Assembly: GCA_964598005.1 (NCBI GenBank)
Contig: CAZRAL010000024.1
Coordinates: forward strand, 1 to 35,511
From: CAZRAL01 sp964598005
GTDB lineage: Bacteria > Pseudomonadota > Gammaproteobacteria > Burkholderiales > Usitatibacteraceae
Length of the DNA: 35,511 nt
Reading direction: 5' to 3'
Below the pieces are notes generated by a model, which was not told the origin of the DNA, made no database searches, and saw only the letters and a list, made by a program, of their open reading frames with translations. Both the position numbers and the translations under genes were made by a program. Positions 32,286 through 35,511 of this stretch are shown one piece after another (position 1 is the first letter of the stretch; the number at the start of each line of letters is the position of its first letter).

Positions 32286-32789
32286 TTGTCACTCCGAACA
32301 ACGTGAGGAGTCTGCTTTGGCTTTTGAACGTAATTCAAAAAACAGCAGATTCCTCGACTGCGCTACGCTGCGCTCGGAATGACGGTGCTTTTTTTTGCAC
32401 AGCAGGGAAGCTGCAAAACTTGTCACTCCGAACAACGTGAGGAGTCTGCTTTGGTTTTAAAAAGGCATTCAAAAAAACAGCAGATTCCTCGACTACGCTT
32501 TGCTTCGCTCGGAATGACAGTGCTCATTTTAAAGCTGGTAATTTATTCACTACTATCTAAACTTGTCATCCCGAACAGCGTGAGGGATCTGCTTTTTGCA
32601 ACCCACCACTTCTGCACAACAGGCTCCTCGGCTACGTTCCGCCTGGAATGACAGTGCTCATTTTAAAGCTGGTAATTTATTCACTACTATCTAAACTTGT
32701 CATCCCGAACAGCGTGAGGGATCTGTTTTTTTGCAACACACCACTTCTGCACAACAGGCTCCTCGGCTACGTTCCGCCCGGAATGACAG
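32286..32789. repeat. Array of four R3 head-tail pairs
   Basis: The pairs lie at 32286-32385, 32420-32520, 32563-32654 and 32697-32789. Each has a head (TTGTCA[CT][TC]CCGAACA, then CGTGAGG) and an inverted tail (CAG[CG][AC]… CTCG, then GGAATGACAG), so each can fold into a long imperfect hairpin. Pairs 1-2 and pairs 3-4 are two sequence subtypes. Confidence 0.85.
32521..32789. repeat. 134-bp tandem duplication containing R3
   Basis: 32521-32654 and 32655-32789 are nearly identical, including 40 bp of non-R3 sequence that begins TGCTCATTTTAAAGCTGGTA. The second unit has one extra T and few substitutions, so the duplication is recent. Confidence 0.93.
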
Positions 32790-32902
32790 TGCCCTTTTTC
32801 CAAGAGGGGAACTTTAATCAGTTAGAAATGGAATAAAGCATTGCGCAAGCACTCCGCAAAAAGCGGATAATTTAAAGTCTTGAAAGCACAAAGGGGCCAT
32901 CT

Positions 32903-34069
32903 ATGATTTTCGACACTCACATTACCGACGATACCGATGCCTTGCGCGATACCGTCAAGCGCCTGTGCGATGCGGAATTGGCGCCGCGCGCCGCAGAGAT
33001 CGACCAGCAAAATGAATTCCCCATGGAAATGTGGAAAAAATTCGGCGAGCTGGGGCTGCTGGGCATTACCGTGGCGGAAGAATACGGCGGTACCGGGATG
33101 GGCTATCTGGCGCATACCGTGGCGATGGAAGAAATTTCGCGCGCTTCGGCTTCGGTCGGTCTGGCGTATGGCGCGCATTCGAATTTGTGCGTGAATAATC
33201 TCTACCTTAATGGCAACGACGCGCAGCGCCGCAAATATCTACCCAAATTAAGCTCGGGTGAATGGGTCGGCGCACTGGCGATGTCCGAGCCCGGCGCTGG
33301 CTCCGATGTGGTCGGTTCGATGGCGTGCAAGGCGGAAAAGAAAGGCGACCGCTGGATCGCCAACGGCAACAAGATGTGGATTACCAACGGCCCGCACGCC
33401 GATGTGTTGATCGTTTATATGCGCACCGCGCCGAAAGACCAGGGCTCGAAAGCGATGACGGCTTTTATCATCGAAAAAAACATGAAGGGTTTTCGTACCG
33501 CACAGAAGCTCGATAAACTCGGCATGCGCGGCTCGGACACCTGCGAGCTGGTATTCGAAGATTGCGAGATTCCGCAGGAGAATATTTTGGGCGAGGTCGA
33601 CGGCGGCTCACGCGTATTGATGAAGGGCCTCGACACCGAGCGCACGGTGTTATCGGCGGGCCCGCTGGGCATTATGCAGGCGGCGATGGATCTGGTGTTG
33701 CCGTATGTACACGAACGCAAACAATTCGGTGCGGCCATCGGCACTTTCGGCCTCATGCAGGGCAAGATCGCCGATATGTACGTGGCGCTGCAAAGCGCGC
33801 GCGCCTTCAGCTACCGGGTGGCGCACATGCTCGACCAGGGCCGCGGCCGCGCCGCGCGCAAGGATGCCGCGGCGTGCATTTTGTATGCTTCGGAATGCGC
33901 GGTGAAAGTGGCGCTGGAAGCTATTCAATGTCTGGGCGGCAACGGCTATATCAACGAATATCCGGCGGGCCGTCTGCTGCGCGATGCCAAACTTTATGAC
34001 ATTGGCGCGGGAACCAACGAAATCCGCCGCATGCTGATCGGGCGCGAATTGTTTGGGGAGAGCAGTTAA
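32903..34069 (+). CDS. Isovaleryl-CoA dehydrogenase-like acyl-CoA dehydrogenase
   Basis: A 388-aa flavoenzyme that oxidises isovaleryl-CoA, or a similar short branched acyl-CoA, in leucine breakdown. YGAHSNLCVN (89-98), the FAD motif ALAMSEPGAGSDV (124-136), MWITNGP, and the C-terminal CLGGNGYINEYPAGRLLRDA are typical. The catalytic base of isovaleryl-CoA dehydrogenases, placed in helix G, is matched by Glu246 in GLDTERTVLSAGPLGIMQA. Other acyl-CoA dehydrogenases carry it near residue 376, so this supports the specific call. AAGGGG lies 6 nt before the ATG. Carboxylase and hydratase genes of leucine breakdown are not in the window. Confidence 0.88.
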   Translation: MIFDTHITDDTDALRDTVKRLCDAELAPRAAEIDQQNEFPMEMWKKFGELGLLGITVAEEYGGTGMGYLAHTVAMEEISRASASVGLAYGAHSNLCVNNLYLNGNDAQRRKYLPKLSSGEWVGALAMSEPGAGSDVVGSMACKAEKKGDRWIANGNKMWITNGPHADVLIVYMRTAPKDQGSKAMTAFIIEKNMKGFRTAQKLDKLGMRGSDTCELVFEDCEIPQENILGEVDGGSRVLMKGLDTERTVLSAGPLGIMQAAMDLVLPYVHERKQFGAAIGTFGLMQGKIADMYVALQSARAFSYRVAHMLDQGRGRAARKDAAACILYASECAVKVALEAIQCLGGNGYINEYPAGRLLRDAKLYDIGAGTNEIRRMLIGRELFGESS

Positions 34070-34076
34070 AAATCAC

Positions 34077-34150
34077 GCTCCCGCGCAGGCGGGGGGCCAA
34101 GTTATACGGTAACAAAAGATACCAAATTAGGCCCCCGCCTGCGCGGGGGC
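34077..34150. repeat. R4 palindromic repeat, second copy
   Basis: Arms at 34077-34103 and 34124-34150 match the R4 copy at 29854-29918, with a longer loop (20 nt). It sits between the acyl-CoA dehydrogenase and thiolase genes, starting 8 bp after the stop of the former, and may act as a transcript-stabilising or attenuating hairpin. Confidence 0.82.
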
Positions 34151-34205
34151 AAGCCTTAACAGGTTTGCAGTTTCATCGATTTCATCAATTTTTCTGGAGT
34201 ACACC

Positions 34206-35384
34206 ATGTCTGATTCCGTCGTTATTGTCGCCGCCAAACGCACCCCCATCGGCAGCATGAATGGTCAATTGCTGTCGCTCAGTTCACCACAACTCGCCTC
34301 GGTTGCCATCAAGGCTGCTGTCGCGCAATCCGATTTGAAGCCCGAGGATATTCCCGAGGCGCTGATCGGCTGCGTACTGCCTGCGGCACTGGGCCAGGCC
34401 CCGGCCCGTCAGGCGGTGCTGGGCGCAGACCTGCTGAAAACCACAGCCTGCACCACCGTTAATAAAGTGTGCGGCTCGGGCATGAAGACGGTGATGATGG
34501 GCTATGACGCCATCCTCGCCGGCTCGTCCAGCGTGGTGCTGGCGGGCGGGATGGAAAGCATGTCCAACGCGCCCTACCTGCTGCCCAAGGCGCGCCAGGG
34601 CTTTCGCTACGGGCACGTCAAGGCGCTGGATCACATGGCGTACGATGGTCTGGAGAATGCCTACGATGGCAAATCGATGGGCGTTTTCGCCGATGCCACT
34701 GCCACCAAATATGGTTTCACCCGCGAGATGCAGGATGCTTACGCCACGGAAAGCGTAAAGCGCGCGCAGGCCGCCATAGCCAATGGCGCTTTCAAAACCG
34801 AAATTGCCGGCGTAACGGTCAAGGGTAAAGCCGGTGACATGGTGCTGGATACCGACGAACCACCGGGGCAGTGCAAACCGGAAAAAATCCCCACGCTAAA
34901 ACCCGCTTTCAACAAGGACGGCACGGTGACCGCGGCCAGCTCATCTTCCATTTCCGATGGTGCTGCGGTACTTATTTTGATGAAAGAATCCGAAGCTAAG
35001 GCGAAGGGAATTGTGCCGCTGGCGCGCATCGTCGGCCACGCCTCGAATGCGCACGAACCCGAGTGGTTTACCACCGCGCCGGTCGGCGCCATCGACAAGT
35101 TACATAAAAAACTGGGCTGGAGCCCGGCCAACGTCGATCTGTATGAAATCAACGAGGCCTTCGCCGTGGTCGCTATGGCCGCCATAAAAGACCTCGACCT
35201 GCCGCACGCCAAGGTGAATGTGAACGGCGGCGCCTGCGCGTTGGGCCACCCCATCGGCGCCTCCGGGGCGCGGTTGATCGTCACTTTGCTGCACGCGTTG
35301 AAAGCGCGCGGCGGCAAACGCGGCATCGCCTCGCTGTGCATCGGCGGTGGTGAAGCGACGGCGCTGGCGATTGAAATTATTTAA
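34206..35384 (+). CDS. Acetyl-CoA C-acetyltransferase (thiolase)
   Basis: A 392-aa thiolase that condenses or cleaves acetoacetyl-CoA or a related 3-ketoacyl-CoA. The nucleophile Cys89 (NKVCGSGMK), His348 (CALGHPIGASG) and Cys378 (CIGGGEATAL) fall at the same numbers as in the Zoogloea enzyme, and NEAFA is present. GGAG lies about 8 nt before the ATG. It is the third enzyme of the local acyl-CoA block and could serve isoleucine breakdown, beta-oxidation or polyhydroxyalkanoate synthesis. Confidence 0.93.
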   Translation: MSDSVVIVAAKRTPIGSMNGQLLSLSSPQLASVAIKAAVAQSDLKPEDIPEALIGCVLPAALGQAPARQAVLGADLLKTTACTTVNKVCGSGMKTVMMGYDAILAGSSSVVLAGGMESMSNAPYLLPKARQGFRYGHVKALDHMAYDGLENAYDGKSMGVFADATATKYGFTREMQDAYATESVKRAQAAIANGAFKTEIAGVTVKGKAGDMVLDTDEPPGQCKPEKIPTLKPAFNKDGTVTAASSSSISDGAAVLILMKESEAKAKGIVPLARIVGHASNAHEPEWFTTAPVGAIDKLHKKLGWSPANVDLYEINEAFAVVAMAAIKDLDLPHAKVNVNGGACALGHPIGASGARLIVTLLHALKARGGKRGIASLCIGGGEATALAIEII

Positions 35385-35396
35385 GGAGCCAATACT

Positions 35397-35436
35397 GGCG
35401 CGCCTTTTCAGCCCTTTTTGCCTGAAAAGGCGCGCC
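35397..35436 (+). terminator. Strong hairpin after the thiolase gene
   Basis: A perfect 15-bp stem, GGCGCGCCTTTTCAG (35397-35411) and CTGAAAAGGCGCGCC (35422-35436), with a 10-nt loop, 12 bp after the stop. No U-tract follows, so it may be a transcript-stabilising hairpin instead of an intrinsic terminator. The last 75 bp of the window hold no visible gene. Confidence 0.6.
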
Positions 35437-35511
35437 GAATATAGAGATTTCTTGATGGGAACTTCTAAAAACCCATCCTTCTAACTGAACATTTAATTGG
35501 TTTGCTTGAAT

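Larger units (their letters stand above)
32224..32902. other. Gene-free spacer filled with R3 repeats
   Basis: This 679-bp spacer holds an R5 half-end (GCACGTAACATCAG, 32271-32284), four R3 head-tail pairs and a 134-bp tandem duplication. Only the last 110 bp, before the acyl-CoA dehydrogenase gene, are free of repeats; AAGGGG (32891-32896) is that gene's ribosome-binding site. Open frames in the repeats are not genes. Confidence 0.75.

Noticed and set aside
32286..32789. CRISPR-like regular repeats
   Set aside because: The units are inverted hairpin pairs with similar, not unique, spacers; unit lengths vary and no cas gene is present.
32379..32836. Two similar small open frames with the same peptide in both
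   Set aside because: They are read from the R3 array and the 134-bp duplication. The shared peptide is due to the repeat, and there is no ribosome-binding site.
35455..35481. An inverted repeat GATGGG/CCCATC in the last bases, with GGAACTTCTAAAAA
   Set aside because: It hints at another element end, but the arms are short and the window ends before a partner end could be seen.
1..35511. tRNA, rRNA and transposase genes
   Set aside because: No acceptor or T-loop pattern, rRNA core motif or DDE/HUH transposase motif was recognised on reading; a dedicated search could still find a missed tRNA.

Overview
The window looks like a chromosomal stretch of a betaproteobacterium, probably Nitrosomonadales-like and probably able to oxidise sulfide. 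The evidence is a flavocytochrome c sulfide dehydrogenase pair (fccAB), the recJ-rpfE linkage, a single LolC/E-type permease with LolD, two surface proteins with IPTL-CTERM sorting tails, and an isovaleryl-CoA dehydrogenase/thiolase block. The genus cannot be fixed from the sequence alone. No rRNA, tRNA, CRISPR array, transposase or phage gene was recognised. Most of the window is ordinary chromosomal coding sequence, but several intergenic spaces are packed with short interspersed repeats.

Layout. 1-1.1 kb: a truncated minus-strand gene resembling the N-terminal domain of ATP-grasp peptide maturases, divergent from a lipoprotein gene, both AT-rich. 1.2-2.9 kb: fccA-fccB. 2.9-8.4 kb: RimJ-like acetyltransferase, a small secreted DUF6265-like protein, the nfeD-qmcA membrane pair, and rpfE-recJ. 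8.5-11.4 kb: lolC/E, lolD and a degenerate GGDEF protein. 11.4-16 kb: two alkylation-damage genes (ATL and an AlkA-like glycosylase) separated by repeats, a DUF2062 protein and comEC. 16-22.3 kb: a divergent cluster with receiver protein, HEAT-repeat membrane protein and PgaC-like glycosyltransferase on the minus strand, and an LtaS-like sulfatase/TPR fusion and a YaiO-type outer-membrane barrel on the plus strand. 22.7-25.2 kb: ettA and a mazEF-type toxin-antitoxin pair, flanked by direct copies of one repeat. 25.7-30 kb: two paralogous IPTL-CTERM surface proteins, one with a CxxCH haem motif. 30-35.4 kb: hemH, then an SDR (HSD10-like), an isovaleryl-CoA dehydrogenase and a thiolase, which together suggest branched-chain amino-acid or acyl-CoA breakdown.

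The best candidate for an undescribed system is the 16-22.3 kb cluster. Its parts fit an envelope glycan pathway: synthesis by the GT2, modification by the LtaS-like enzyme using phospholipid head groups, passage through periplasmic TPRs and an outer-membrane barrel, and control by a stand-alone receiver domain. This reading is inferred from domains and gene order only.

The second theme is repeats. At least five families are visible: R1 (ends GGAACCTCTGATTAA), R2 (ends CTTTCGAAACT), R3 (head/tail motifs TGTCATTCCGAAC and CAGCAGATTCCTCG), R4 (GC-rich arms around CCCGCCTGCGCGGG) and R5 (ends AACTGATGTTACGCA). Two R5 copies follow the two IPTL-CTERM genes. One holds an R2 element and the other holds an R4 element, so each serves as an empty-site control for the other. 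R1 ends sit at the ribosome-binding sites of rpfE and comEC and may supply their Shine-Dalgarno-like AGAGG.
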